Below are positions 50,236 through 59,065 of a DNA stretch of 64,000 bases, in pieces. Numbering within the stretch: the first letter of the stretch is position 1; each line of letters opens with the position of its first letter. Origin of the DNA: Mesorhizobium sp. AR07 (GTDB lineage: Bacteria > Pseudomonadota > Alphaproteobacteria > Rhizobiales > Rhizobiaceae); assembly GCF_024746815.1 (NCBI RefSeq), contig NZ_CP080525.1, positions 3,342,501 to 3,406,500 on the forward strand. Reading direction: 5' to 3'. A model generated the notes under the pieces. The model had not been told where the DNA came from. It ran no database searches and saw only the letters and a program-made list of their open reading frames with translations. The translations under genes were made by a program, and so were the position numbers.

Positions 50236-50281
50236 CGTGTCCTCCTTGGTGAATTCGGCCTGCTCATTCGGAGCATGATAA

Positions 50282-50297
50282 ATACATATATACAACT
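50282..50297 (-). promoter_or_regulatory. HutC-like operator before the hydratase operon
   Basis: atacatatatacaact, 47 bases before the hydratase start. It contains the ATATACAACT core also found before the FMN dehydrogenase, and matches the site before hutC in reverse. Pseudomonas HutC sites also centre on TGTATA/TATACA. Probable binding site for the regulator encoded at 50430. Confidence 0.65.
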
Positions 50298-50375
50298 CCA
50301 TACATATCCTGAAATCGGTTTGTCAAGGGCCGCTTCCGAGGCGCGGCGACGTTTTGGTGTTGGTTATGAAAGGCG

Positions 50376-50390
50376 AGTTGTATAAATGTC
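50376..50390 (+). promoter_or_regulatory. HutC-like operator before the GntR/HutC gene
   Basis: agttgtataaatgtc, whose complement gacatttatacaact differs from the neighbouring site only slightly. It lies 40 bases before the regulator start and suggests autoregulation. Confidence 0.6.
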
Positions 50391-50429
50391 TGAATCAGCT
50401 TGATTTGAGAGTGAACGGCAGGCATCGGC

Positions 50430-51191
50430 ATGAGCAGGCGAACGGAAACCACTTCTCCCCGTGGTGATGCAGAGATAAACGGCATCGGCCAGTCCCGGGG
50501 GCAGCAGATACGCAGCCACGTGTTGTCGAAAATCAGCTCAGCAGAGTGGCCAGAAGGCTTTCGGATTCCGTCTGAGGCTCGCCTTTCCGGGGAATTTGCG
50601 GTGTCTCGCATGACCATCCATATGGCATTGCGAGACTTAGCTGCCGAAGGCGTGCTGGTGCGCAAGCAAGGCGCGGGTACTTTTGTCGCAGCCCGTCGCG
50701 CTCAGTCCACATTCCTAGAGATTCGTAATATTCATGCTGAGATTGAAGCACGCGGCAACGTCCATACGACAGATGTTATCGCCTTGGACGCTGTAAATTG
50801 CGACCTATCTCTTGCTACTGAAATGAATGTTACTCCTGGAACCGTCGTATTCCATTCAATTCTTGTTCACCGAGAGAATGGACGACCATTGCAGATAGAA
50901 GATAGATTTGTTAACCCTCGTTTCTCGCAGGACTATCTGGATCAAGATTTTTCGCGCATCACACCCTATGAGCATCTTATGGCCACAGGGCCTCTTGAGG
51001 AGGTTGAGCACGTCATACAGGCAATTCCCGTCGACGAGACAAGCCGCAAGCTTTTGGAGATGCAACCTGACGATCCACTCCTCCTTTTGCGTCGCCGCAC
51101 ATGGTCGGGCGGCCTCATAGCCTCGAGTGCCCGACTTCTTCACCCAGGCTCAAGGTTTAGTCTCGCTGGACGCATGACAGTCGCCCGATAG
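50430..51191 (+). CDS. hutC: GntR/HutC-family transcriptional regulator
   Basis: A 253-aa repressor. The GntR winged helix is at about 28-88 (IPSEARLSGEFAVSRMTIHMALRDL, KQGAGTFVA) and a UTRA ligand domain at about 105-245 (VFHSILVHRENGRPLQIEDRFVNP). HutC proteins bind urocanate and then release hut operators. The UTRA pocket here would bind whatever acid this cluster degrades. It diverges from the hydratase operon and faces its own operator box. Confidence 0.88.
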   Translation: MSRRTETTSPRGDAEINGIGQSRGQQIRSHVLSKISSAEWPEGFRIPSEARLSGEFAVSRMTIHMALRDLAAEGVLVRKQGAGTFVAARRAQSTFLEIRNIHAEIEARGNVHTTDVIALDAVNCDLSLATEMNVTPGTVVFHSILVHRENGRPLQIEDRFVNPRFSQDYLDQDFSRITPYEHLMATGPLEEVEHVIQAIPVDETSRKLLEMQPDDPLLLLRRRTWSGGLIASSARLLHPGSRFSLAGRMTVAR

Positions 51192-51281
51192 GATCTGGCC
51201 AGGTCGACGCAGCTGCGCGGCTCGATTGGCTCGATGTCAAGGAGGTTCGATAAAAGGGCGAATTTCATAAGACGTTGAAGT

Positions 51282-51295
51282 AGCATATACAACTT
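51282..51295 (+). promoter_or_regulatory. HutC-like operator before the FMN dehydrogenase gene
   Basis: tagcatatacaact, containing the ATATACAACT core shared with the site at 50282. About 153 bases before the dehydrogenase start. It links this gene to the same regulon. Confidence 0.5.
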
Positions 51296-51447
51296 ATCAA
51301 CGGGATGGCGTATGCACCCTTTGGGCACCCGAGCCGTAGCTGTTCTGGAGGCCGGTGGCTTGGGTGCTAGAGAGCAATCCATTGCCCCGAACACGAGATG
51401 GACATCGCGCCTTTGGGAGCGGGCTGCTCAACGGAAGGAAAACATTG

Positions 51448-52629
51448 ATGACCTCAGCCGCGCGCCTTCGCCGATGTGCAGATGTCGAGAGTTTTCGGGA
51501 AGCCGCCCACCGACGCCTGCCCCAGATTTTCTTCGACTATCTCGATGGCGGGGCTTCCGCCGAAACAACGCTCAGGGCAAATTGCGCCGACTTTGATCGC
51601 TTTCAGCTGCGCCCTTGTGTCCTACGCGATGTGTCGAGTTGCAAGCTGGATGCCGAGTTCTTAGGCGGACATCATGACTTGCCCGTCATGCTGGGTCCTA
51701 TCGGGTCGCTCGGAGTATTCCGCGCCGATGGCGAGGCGGCATCCTTTCGTGCAGCCAAGTGTGCGGGTATCCCTGCCTGTCTATCATCCTTCACAGTAAC
51801 ACGTCCGGAGAGGCTGTCTGCCACGCTCGGGGCTGGAGCGGCATTCCAGCTCTATGCACTGAAAGACCGCGATCGGACAGAGGCTGTGCTTGATCGGGTT
51901 TCCGGTTGCGGGTTTGGGACGTTGTTCGTCACTGTCGACACCGCCGTGTCGGGCATCCGCGAACGGGACATTCGCAATGGCCTGCGGATGTTGTCGCAGC
52001 CGTCTCTGCGTATGGTTTTGGACCTACTCAGCCACCCGTCGTGGTTGGCGGATATTGCGCGCGCGCATCCGGTTCGAATGGCACTCGCGGAAGACTGGTC
52101 TGAGGCAGGGGAAGGCTATCTCGAGCAAGCCGCCTTCCTTGCACGCCAGATCGACCCTGCCTTCGATTGGCAGGGCCTGGCCTGGCTGCGGGCTCGCTGG
52201 CATGGCCGCCTCGTCGTCAAAGGCATTCTGACGGCCGACGACGCTCTACGCTGCGTCGACCAAGGCGTGGACGGCATAGTTGTCTCGAACCATGGTGGCC
52301 GCCAGCTTGATGGAGTGTCTTCGAGCATTACCGCCCTTGGCGATATAGCCGCCGCCGTCTCGGGCCGAACAGAAATCCTGCTCGATAGCGGAATCCGCCG
52401 CGGGGGCGACGTGGCCAAGGCGCTCGCGCTTGGCGCGTCTGCCTGCTTGCTAGGCCGAGCTTATGTCTACGGGTTGGTAGCCGCCGGCGAGGCGGGCATC
52501 GCGGCCGTTCTGTCATCGATACGAGCAGAGCTGGAAGTCACCCTGGCGCTTCTTGGGTTGCGTTCAATTCGCGAGCTGCGCGACGCAGGTCCCGGCATAG
52601 TACGGCAGATATCTGGACCGGACTGCTGA
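51448..52629 (+). CDS. FMN-dependent alpha-hydroxy-acid dehydrogenase (LldD/GOX family)
   Basis: A 393-aa flavoenzyme that oxidises an L-2-hydroxy acid to the 2-oxo acid. The TIM-barrel signatures are present: FFDYLDGGASAETTLRAN, VMLGPIGSLGVF, VKGILTADDALRC, the active-site SNHGGRQLDG (with His and Arg) and LLDSGIRRGGDVAKALALGAS. Start 51448 follows GGAAGGAA. Within a histidine-type cluster a substrate such as imidazolyl-lactate (or its thio/methyl form) is attractive, but lactate or others cannot be excluded. Confidence 0.85.
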   Translation: MTSAARLRRCADVESFREAAHRRLPQIFFDYLDGGASAETTLRANCADFDRFQLRPCVLRDVSSCKLDAEFLGGHHDLPVMLGPIGSLGVFRADGEAASFRAAKCAGIPACLSSFTVTRPERLSATLGAGAAFQLYALKDRDRTEAVLDRVSGCGFGTLFVTVDTAVSGIRERDIRNGLRMLSQPSLRMVLDLLSHPSWLADIARAHPVRMALAEDWSEAGEGYLEQAAFLARQIDPAFDWQGLAWLRARWHGRLVVKGILTADDALRCVDQGVDGIVVSNHGGRQLDGVSSSITALGDIAAAVSGRTEILLDSGIRRGGDVAKALALGASACLLGRAYVYGLVAAGEAGIAAVLSSIRAELEVTLALLGLRSIRELRDAGPGIVRQISGPDC

Positions 52630-52661
52630 ATGACTCGGGGGCGCCTCCGCCAAACCGCAAT

Positions 52662-53429
52662 TTAGTGACTCACGGTTCGAATAAAATTGGTCAGACGCTC
52701 CGACTTGGGATTGCCGAAAATTTCGGACGGCGCGCCGGATTCCATCACGATACCGTCGCAGACAAAATGTATTGTATTTGCGAGTTTTTTGGCGAAACTC
52801 ATCTCGTGGCTGACAACGATGAGTGTCATGCCTCGATCGGCCAGCGAACGGATGGTATCCAGTACCCCTGAGACAAGTTCTGGATCAAGCGCTGAGGTGG
52901 GCTCGTCGAACAGAATGAGTTTAGGGTTCATCGCCAGAGCGCGCGCGATGGCCACGCGCTGCTTCTGTCCACCCGACAACTGGTCTGGATAGTGATCGCG
53001 CTTTTCTGCTAGACCGACAAGTGCAAGCGTTTCCAATGCTGCATCCATGGCCTCTTTTCTTGGTCGGCGCTGAACGTGGATCGGGGCCTCGATGACGTTT
53101 TCCAAAGCGGTCCGGTGTGCAAACAGGTTGAAGTGCTGGAATACCATTGGCATTTCACTGCGCGCCCTGCGGAGCACCCGTTCGGGCGCAACTGCGAAAC
53201 CACTGGCATCGCGATGGCACAGTTGCTGCCCATCAAACTGTATCGCCCCGTTATTTGGACGCGTCAGAAAGTTGATACATCGCAGAAGTGTGGATTTTCC
53301 ACCGCCGCTAGGGCCGATGAGAAACGTCACGTCTCCCTGGTGCACGGTGAGGTCAACACCACTCAAGACAGTCTGAGCGCCGTAGGACTTTGCGAGGCCA
53401 CTTACCTGGAGAATGGGCTCCTTTGTCAT
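52662..53429 (-). CDS. polar amino-acid ABC importer, ATP-binding subunit
   Basis: A 255-aa ATPase of the GlnQ/HisP type: Walker A GPSGGGKSTLLRCINFL, signature LSGGQKQRVAIARAL and Walker B LILFDEPTSALDPEL, with the H-loop VVSHEMSFAKK. It powers uptake through the permease at 53426-54118, whose stop codon it overlaps by ATGA. The upstream frame is not part of the protein. Confidence 0.93.
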   Translation of the reverse strand: MTKEPILQVSGLAKSYGAQTVLSGVDLTVHQGDVTFLIGPSGGGKSTLLRCINFLTRPNNGAIQFDGQQLCHRDASGFAVAPERVLRRARSEMPMVFQHFNLFAHRTALENVIEAPIHVQRRPRKEAMDAALETLALVGLAEKRDHYPDQLSGGQKQRVAIARALAMNPKLILFDEPTSALDPELVSGVLDTIRSLADRGMTLIVVSHEMSFAKKLANTIHFVCDGIVMESGAPSEIFGNPKSERLTNFIRTVSH

Positions 53430-54118
53430 GCGCTTGCTCTTGCCTGGGCGTTTGCACGTTGGTGCACGGGAGTCAGGACCCGTTCCAGCCAAATGACGGC
53501 GCGCGATGCCGCAAAGCTCATGACAAAATAAATAATGGCGACCATCAGATAGATCTCCATGCTTCGGAACGTGTTGTTGATCAAGATCGAGCCGTGCCGC
53601 AGCAACTCGTTCACGGCAATGAAGGAAACGAGCGAGGAGTCTTTGAGAAGCGAAATAAAATAACCTCCTACAGTCGGAACCGCGATCCGCAAAGCCTGGG
53701 GCAGAACTACGCGCCCGTATATCATGATCCGCGACATGCCTATGGAAAGGCCGGCCTCGCGTTGCCCTGCATCGACTGACTGAATCGCGGCACGGAAGAC
53801 TTCCGACAGATAGGCGCCCAGGTTCAAGCTTAAGCCAAGGATCCCAGCCCAAAACCCCGGAAGCACAATACCAATCTGCGGCAGTGTGAAATAAATGACG
53901 AGCAATTGGACGATTAGGGGGACGTCGCGCCAGACCTCTACATATGCCCGCAGCGGCCATACGAGCCACCATTTTTGAGACAAGCGTCCCAGCGCGACGA
54001 TCAACCCGATTAGAATACCCAGGGTCATGCTAAGCAGCGACAATTCCAACGTCACCAATGCCCCCTGCAACAAGAACGGGAAGTGCTCTGGTATCAAGAC
54101 GAAGAAAAATTCATACAT
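53426..54118 (-). CDS. polar amino-acid ABC importer, permease subunit (HisM/GlnP family)
   Basis: A 230-aa inner-membrane permease with five to six helices. It has the EAA-type loop (DAGQREAGLSIGMSRIMIYGRVVLP) that contacts the ATPase, followed by VPTVGGYFISLLKDSSLVSF, a hallmark of His/Gln/Glu-type permeases. Only one permease is encoded, so it may form a homodimer. Start 54118 (MYEFFFVLIPEHF) fits a short N-tail before helix 1. Confidence 0.9.
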   Translation of the reverse strand: MYEFFFVLIPEHFPFLLQGALVTLELSLLSMTLGILIGLIVALGRLSQKWWLVWPLRAYVEVWRDVPLIVQLLVIYFTLPQIGIVLPGFWAGILGLSLNLGAYLSEVFRAAIQSVDAGQREAGLSIGMSRIMIYGRVVLPQALRIAVPTVGGYFISLLKDSSLVSFIAVNELLRHGSILINNTFRSMEIYLMVAIIYFVMSFAASRAVIWLERVLTPVHQRANAQARASA

Positions 54119-54147
54119 CCAGGGCCGCTCCCCGTTCTCGGCGTGAG

Positions 54148-54999
54148 TTACTTGGTCATCTTGGACTGGTAATCGGCCCACATGCCGTATTTCTCAAGGA
54201 TCGCTTTGCGGGTTCCGTCGGCTTCCATCGACGCCAAAGCCGTGTTGATTGCCGCAAGAAGATCTGGGCATTCGCGCTTCACCGCGACAGCTGATGACCC
54301 AAGGATGTAATGCGCCTTACCTTCGGCCTCGGCCCATTCCGGCTTGGGCTGGTAATAGATCGGCTCTCCGACGGTCCGCATATTGCCCAGCGCTTCCTGT
54401 TGGCCGGCAAACGTACCCTGATCGAGGATTACCGCATCGACCTGGCCGTTTTGCAGAGCAACGAATGGTTCCCCGAAGCTGTTGTAGTCGAGGACGCTCC
54501 CCGCTTTGCCCTCGGTGACCAGCCTATGCGCGTTCAGCGAATCGTTGGTGCCCATGGTCGTGCCAAGGATTTTGCCCTTGAGATCATCCATCGACTGAAT
54601 GGCGGAGTCCTTCTTCACGATCACATGATCGATCAGCAAAAAGTATGGCGAACTAAACTCTACGCCGGCGTTCTTTATTCGCTCCTGCGTAGCCGACATG
54701 GCGGATAGGATGATGTCCCAGCGGTCAGCCTTCAGGCCTGGGATGAGCGTGCTCCATTCCGTGATTTCGTAATCGACTTTCGCGACACCCATGCGCTTGC
54801 CGATCTCTTGGAAAATGTCCCATTCGAAACCTTGATATGTGCCGTCCTCGTTCTTCCAAATGAACGGCTTCGTGCCCATCAGCCCATTTCCGGACAGAAG
54901 CACGCCCTTTGCTTTAATGTTGTCTAGACATTGGTCCGCCCAGCTCGATGTGGCTGTAACCATCATCGCAGCTGCTAGCACAAATCCAAAGCGATTCAT
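54148..54999 (-). CDS. polar amino-acid ABC importer, periplasmic binding protein
   Basis: A 283-aa solute-binding protein (PBPb/SBP family 3) with a signal peptide ending near TSSWA. Residues such as GFEWDIFQEIGKRMGV, DRWDIILSAMSATQERIK and LDQGTFAGQQEAL belong to the two-lobe amino-acid fold. The ligand decides the specificity of the importer; context suggests an imidazole-type acid or amino acid. A GGGAG site precedes the ATG. A HutC-like box lies about 170 bases upstream. Confidence 0.92.
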   Translation of the reverse strand: MNRFGFVLAAAMMVTATSSWADQCLDNIKAKGVLLSGNGLMGTKPFIWKNEDGTYQGFEWDIFQEIGKRMGVAKVDYEITEWSTLIPGLKADRWDIILSAMSATQERIKNAGVEFSSPYFLLIDHVIVKKDSAIQSMDDLKGKILGTTMGTNDSLNAHRLVTEGKAGSVLDYNSFGEPFVALQNGQVDAVILDQGTFAGQQEALGNMRTVGEPIYYQPKPEWAEAEGKAHYILGSSAVAVKRECPDLLAAINTALASMEADGTRKAILEKYGMWADYQSKMTK

Positions 55000-55623
55000 T
55001 GCAAACTCCCCTTCATATGGACGTTAGAACATTGGTTCTACGTGATTTTCTTCACCCCTAGGCGATCGTTTCGCGCTCCTTGCCAGAGGCAGAGAGCTAC
55101 GAAAGCGATGATCGATCTGGCCATTCACGGGCTTCATTCATCGACGCCAAATCAGCGTCTAACCCAATTGCATATATATGTATAGTCCACATATTTGCTT
55201 TCGTGCCGTCAATGCGCGCGGGTTGCGCAGGTCAAAGGGGATGCTGTGCCAGACTGGCCATTGACGCGTCTACGGCATCGCCAAGAGCATGGCGCCATTG
55301 GCAGCGGTGCTTGTCATGTCGCAAATTGCTATCAGGCAAAATGCACGCGGCGTCCCTGGGATTTCTCCCATGTCGCGACGCTAGCTCTTGAGGTTCTATT
55401 TCCGCATGAAACGAGCAGTTCGGTTCGCCAATCCAGCGACCAGTCTCGTGAACAATGAGCGTTCCCGAGGTTTTGTATCCCTGCTTTCACTTTTTGCCGA
55501 CGATTCCCTTTTCGGGTTTCTTCTAAAGGCAGAACGTGCTGCGTTCGCGAGAATATCTTCGTGGCCAGATTTCATAAAAATCATTGCGAGATCCATTTGC
55601 GCTGCCGCATGCCCAATTGGGCT
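55000..55623. other. intergenic region between the ABC importer and the J-like gene
   Basis: About 620 bases with no convincing gene. It contains the promoter region of the importer (including the box at 55169). A 66-codon frame at 55396-55596 (minus) starts with MDLAMIFMKSGHEDILANAA but has only a weak ribosome site, so it is not called. Confidence 0.55.
55169..55186 (-). promoter_or_regulatory. possible HutC-like operator before the importer operon
   Basis: tgcatatatatgtatagt. It shares TATATATGTAT with the complement of the 50282 site but has a spacer two bases longer and lacks the full AGTTG end. Weakest of the four boxes. Confidence 0.4.
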
Positions 55624-55863
55624 TTAAAACCCGAGATACATGTAAGTTCTATCGCTATGGAACCCGGAGTCGTATTTGTATCGTTCAACTGGATTGCTCA
55701 ATACAGTATAAGCGTAGTGTAAGTTTTCTGCCATTCCGGTAACTTTAACGAGCCATCCACGAAATCCCGTCTTTGGCAACGACATCAATTTGGCCCGGTA
55801 GGCGTCTTCTATCTGACTAGGATGAGCTGCAGCATCGACTGAAAGGAAGTCGTAAAGGCTCAT
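55624..55863 (-). CDS. small J-domain-like protein without HPD
   Basis: A 79-aa protein. It starts MSLYDFLSVDAAAHPSQIED, close to helix I-II of a DnaJ domain, and ends in HYAYTVLSNPVERYKYDSGF, close to helix III. The region between has SLPKTGFRGWLVKV instead of the HPD tripeptide that stimulates DnaK, so it cannot be a normal J-protein. AAGGAC precedes the ATG. It may be a type IV J-like protein or a remnant. Function unknown. Confidence 0.6.
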   Translation of the reverse strand: MSLYDFLSVDAAAHPSQIEDAYRAKLMSLPKTGFRGWLVKVTGMAENLHYAYTVLSNPVERYKYDSGFHSDRTYMYLGF

Positions 55864-56044
55864 CCTGTTGTCCTTGGATGCGAGGCAGCTGCGATTGCGA
55901 GTTCAACTCGCAATGTTTCGCCAGTCTACGATCGGGCTCGCGGTAGGCAATTTTGATTTTTCGGCTTTCTGGTTCGAAAGAACCGATGCTGGGGCGGTAT
56001 GAGCCGAACCGTTGCGGACATCCATGGAGCCTGCGACTGACCTC

Positions 56045-56223
56045 CTAGGAGCACGTCAGCACAACCTTCCCCATATTGGCGTTTTCATCCAGTAAGCGGT
56101 GTGCTTGCGCGGCTGCCGCCAGCGGGAAGGTTCTGAATGGGGGGCGTGACCGTGCCTCGCTCGACGAGTGGCCAGACGTGACGCTCTACACCGGCTTTGA
56201 GGATCGGAAAAAGCGGGATTAGT
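56045..56223 (-). pseudogene. C-terminal remnant of a zinc-type NADPH:quinone oxidoreductase
   Basis: The minus strand reads FPILKAGVERHVWPLVERGT in one frame and then, after a shift near 56135, PFRTFPLAAAAQAHRLLDEN and ANMGKVVLTCS before a stop. This is the final part of the medium-chain reductase family (xxFPLAEAAEAHRLLExxxxxGKIVL). No cofactor domain remains. A decayed gene, probably damaged when the cluster moved. Confidence 0.75.
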
Positions 56224-56263
56224 AGCCTTCTGCATCGGATAAACCGAGGGCCAGGCGGCACCT

Positions 56264-57661
56264 TCAGACCGGCATGGCCAGCTTCATGGGGTCTAGCAGC
56301 CTTGCCGCATCATCCGCGCTTACAAGGCCTCGTTCGATCGCGAGATCGGCTACCTTGCGATTAAGGCGGAGTGCATCCTTTGCGAGTTCGGCACTGGAGA
56401 CGTAGCCGAGAATTGGGACCAAGGCAGTCACAGAGCCGACGCTTGAGTCCAGATGTTCAAGGCAGCGCTCCGGGTCCGCCTCAATCCCACGCACGCATTG
56501 CTCATCGAAAGTCCGGATCGCGGCCTCGATCAGCTGGATCGAGAAATGCAGGTTGAATGCAATCAACGGCTCCATGGCATTTAACTGCAACTGGCCGGCC
56601 TCCGCCGCCATCGTGATGGCAATGTCGTTGCCGATAATCTGAAAGCAGACCTGATTGACGACTTCCGGAATGACCGGGTTCACCTTTCCAGGCATTATGG
56701 AAGACCCCGGCTGCATCGGAGGCAGCCGAATTTCGCCGAACCCCCCACGGGGTCCGCTTGCCAGCAGTCGCAGGTCGTTCGCAATCTTGGAGAGCTTCGT
56801 CGCCAGCCGTTTCAGCATCGCAGAAAACAGAACGAAGGCACCCATGTCCCAGCTTGCCTCGACGAGGTTGGCAGCAGGGGTCAAAGTTTTGCCGCTGATG
56901 ACCGAAAGCTCCCCCAACACGATCTCGGAATAGCCTTTTGGCGCGTTGAGTCTCGTGCCGATTGCGGTCCCGCCAAGATTGACCTCCGCAAGCAGCGGCA
57001 ACATTTCGCGAAGCCTCATAACATCCTCTCGCAAGGCGGTTGCGAATGCTGAGAATTCTTGGCCCAAGGTCATAGGAACGGCATCCTGAAGCTGAGTTCG
57101 ACCGAGCTTCACGACCGTTGCGAAGGCCGCGGCACGCTCCTCGAACGACGCAACCAAGGAGAGCAGCGCAACTTCCAGGCTTTCGTGCGCCAGGATGAGT
57201 GAAAGACGGACGGCGGTCGGATAGACGTCGTTCGTCGACTGTGAGCGATTAACGTCGTCGTTAGGATGCAATGGCCCATTACTGCCGCGAGTGTTTCCGA
57301 GCCACTCATTTGCGAGACTCGCGATCACCTCGTTGGCGTTCATGTTCATTGATGTCCCGGCGCCACCTTGGATAGGGTCGAGTGGAAAGGCGTCGTGGTG
57401 GCGCCCTGCGATAATCTCGTCACAGGCAGCGGAAATCGCCGCACGCTTTTCCTGTGAAAGAATACCCAGTTGTGCATTGGCGTTGGCGGCAGCCTGCTTC
57501 GTCATCGCCAGTGCAATGAGGATATGGGGGAAACGGCTGATTTTCATTCCGGAGATGCGGAAATTCTCGCGCGCACGCTGCGTCTGGGGACCCCACAATG
57601 CGTCCGTCGGAACTTCGACGAATCCAAGGCTGTCGTATTCGCGTCGAGACTGTCCGTTCAT
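56264..57661 (-). CDS. aspA: aspartate ammonia-lyase
   Basis: Converts L-aspartate to fumarate and ammonia. The 465-aa protein has all superfamily signatures: GGAGTSMNMNANEV, NDDVNRSQSTNDVYPT, GRTQLQDAVPMTLGQEF and the lid loop GSSIMPGKVNPVIPEVVNQV. The match to aspartase, rather than fumarase or argininosuccinase, is close. Start 57661 has a GGAAG site. It diverges from the M20 deacylase gene, so deacylated aspartate-type products could pass on to it (inference). Confidence 0.88.
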   Translation of the reverse strand: MNGQSRREYDSLGFVEVPTDALWGPQTQRARENFRISGMKISRFPHILIALAMTKQAAANANAQLGILSQEKRAAISAACDEIIAGRHHDAFPLDPIQGGAGTSMNMNANEVIASLANEWLGNTRGSNGPLHPNDDVNRSQSTNDVYPTAVRLSLILAHESLEVALLSLVASFEERAAAFATVVKLGRTQLQDAVPMTLGQEFSAFATALREDVMRLREMLPLLAEVNLGGTAIGTRLNAPKGYSEIVLGELSVISGKTLTPAANLVEASWDMGAFVLFSAMLKRLATKLSKIANDLRLLASGPRGGFGEIRLPPMQPGSSIMPGKVNPVIPEVVNQVCFQIIGNDIAITMAAEAGQLQLNAMEPLIAFNLHFSIQLIEAAIRTFDEQCVRGIEADPERCLEHLDSSVGSVTALVPILGYVSSAELAKDALRLNRKVADLAIERGLVSADDAARLLDPMKLAMPV

Positions 57662-57899
57662 TGCGACATCTTCCGCCAATCATGCCTTGAAGGGGCCTGC
57701 CCACGCGCATCAGGTTAATGGCGTTGGCAGTGCCATTCCCAAATCCCTCGTCCTGCGAACGGCGAATACGATGTGAATGTCATAGTCGCCAGTGGCGGCA
57801 GCCCTCTTTTTCCCAATCCCGCGCTTCGAAAAATAAGATGATCCTGCGTGCTGCAAGCGAGCTAAACATGACCGATCGCAAATGAACCGAAGTCGAACA

Positions 57900-59057
57900 A
57901 TGTCCATTCATCGAGCGGTTGAAATACTCGATCGCCTTATCGCTTTTGCCACCGTTAGCCGCGCCTCCAATCTCGACTTGATCCAATACGTGCGAGGGTT
58001 CTTGGGGCAGATCGGGATCGATTCCGAGCTCGTTCACAATGAAGAGGGCACGAAAGCCAACATCTATGCGACCTTGGGCAATCCCAATGCCTCAGGTGTC
58101 CTCCTTTCAGGCCACACTGACGTCGTACCCGTCGATGGTCAGGCATGGAGTAGCGATCCCTTCCGCATGACAAGTCGGGACGATCGCCTCTTCGGACGCG
58201 GAACCGCCGACATGAAGGGCTTCATAGCCTGTGTGCTCGCTCTGATCGAAGAAACCGCCGGACGAACTTTCCAACGCCCGCTGCATGTCGCCTTCAGCTA
58301 CGACGAGGAGATCGGCTGTGTGGGCGTTAGACGCCTCATCGACATTCTGGCCAATAACTCGACTCGTCCGTCCATGTGCGTGATTGGCGAACCGACCAGC
58401 ATGCAAACTGTTATCGCTCACAAGGGAAAGGTGGCTGGGCGAATTACCTGCACGGGCCGCGAGTGCCATTCCAGCCATGCCCCTGAGGGACTGAACGCAA
58501 TCCACCTCGCAACGGACATGGTGTCGATGATACGCGAACTGCAGGACAGAATTGTCGCCGGCGAGGACCACGACCCTGGCTTCGTGGTTCCATTCACGAC
58601 ACTTCACGTTGGCACAATCAGTGGCGGAACGGCTCTGAACATCGTCCCCAACCATTGCAGTCTCGACTTCGAGATCCGCAATATTCCAACTGATAATCCG
58701 GAGCGTCTCCTTCAGCGCATCGCCGGCAAAGCGAGCGAACTGACGGAAGGATCACAGGCACGCTTTGCCAATACCGGCATCACTGTGGAAATCGTCAACA
58801 CCTATCCGGGGCTGAACACGAATTCCGAAGCGGCCGTGGTACGGCACGTGCAGAAGCTCACCAATGGCAGCTCACTCGGAAAGATAGCATTCGGCACCGA
58901 GGGCGGGCTTTTTCATGAACGTCTCGGTATTCCGACAGTTATCTGTGGTCCAGGAGATATTCGCCAAGCGCACCAGCCTGACGAGTTCATCAGCCTCGAT
59001 CAACTGTCGCAATGCATGACGATGTTGCGTAGGCTCGGCGATGAATTAACGGTGTAG
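57900..59057 (+). CDS. M20 family deacylase, ArgE-like
   Basis: A 385-aa zinc hydrolase of the acetylornithine deacetylase/succinyl-diaminopimelate type. Zinc and catalytic residues are seen in VLLSGHTDVVPVDG, LFGRGTADMKGF and SYDEEIGCVG, and in TEGGLFHERLGIPTVICGPG near the end. Since rhizobia usually make arginine through ArgJ (at 26963 here), this copy is probably catabolic. It could remove an acyl, formyl or carbamoyl group from an amino acid. ATG 57900 or 57882 may serve as start. Confidence 0.85.
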   Translation: MSIHRAVEILDRLIAFATVSRASNLDLIQYVRGFLGQIGIDSELVHNEEGTKANIYATLGNPNASGVLLSGHTDVVPVDGQAWSSDPFRMTSRDDRLFGRGTADMKGFIACVLALIEETAGRTFQRPLHVAFSYDEEIGCVGVRRLIDILANNSTRPSMCVIGEPTSMQTVIAHKGKVAGRITCTGRECHSSHAPEGLNAIHLATDMVSMIRELQDRIVAGEDHDPGFVVPFTTLHVGTISGGTALNIVPNHCSLDFEIRNIPTDNPERLLQRIAGKASELTEGSQARFANTGITVEIVNTYPGLNTNSEAAVVRHVQKLTNGSSLGKIAFGTEGGLFHERLGIPTVICGPGDIRQAHQPDEFISLDQLSQCMTMLRRLGDELTV

Positions 59058-59065
59058 ACGAGCCG

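Noticed and set aside
55396..55596. 66-codon frame following the J-like gene
   Set aside because: No recognised family and a weak ribosome site; kept only as a note in the intergenic entry.
56264..57661. Ergothionase or histidine ammonia-lyase as the missing first step of the hut-like pathway
   Set aside because: The protein matches true aspartase too closely (GRTQLQDAVPMTLGQEF, GSSIMPGKVNPV) and has no Ala-Ser-Gly (MIO) motif of HutH.
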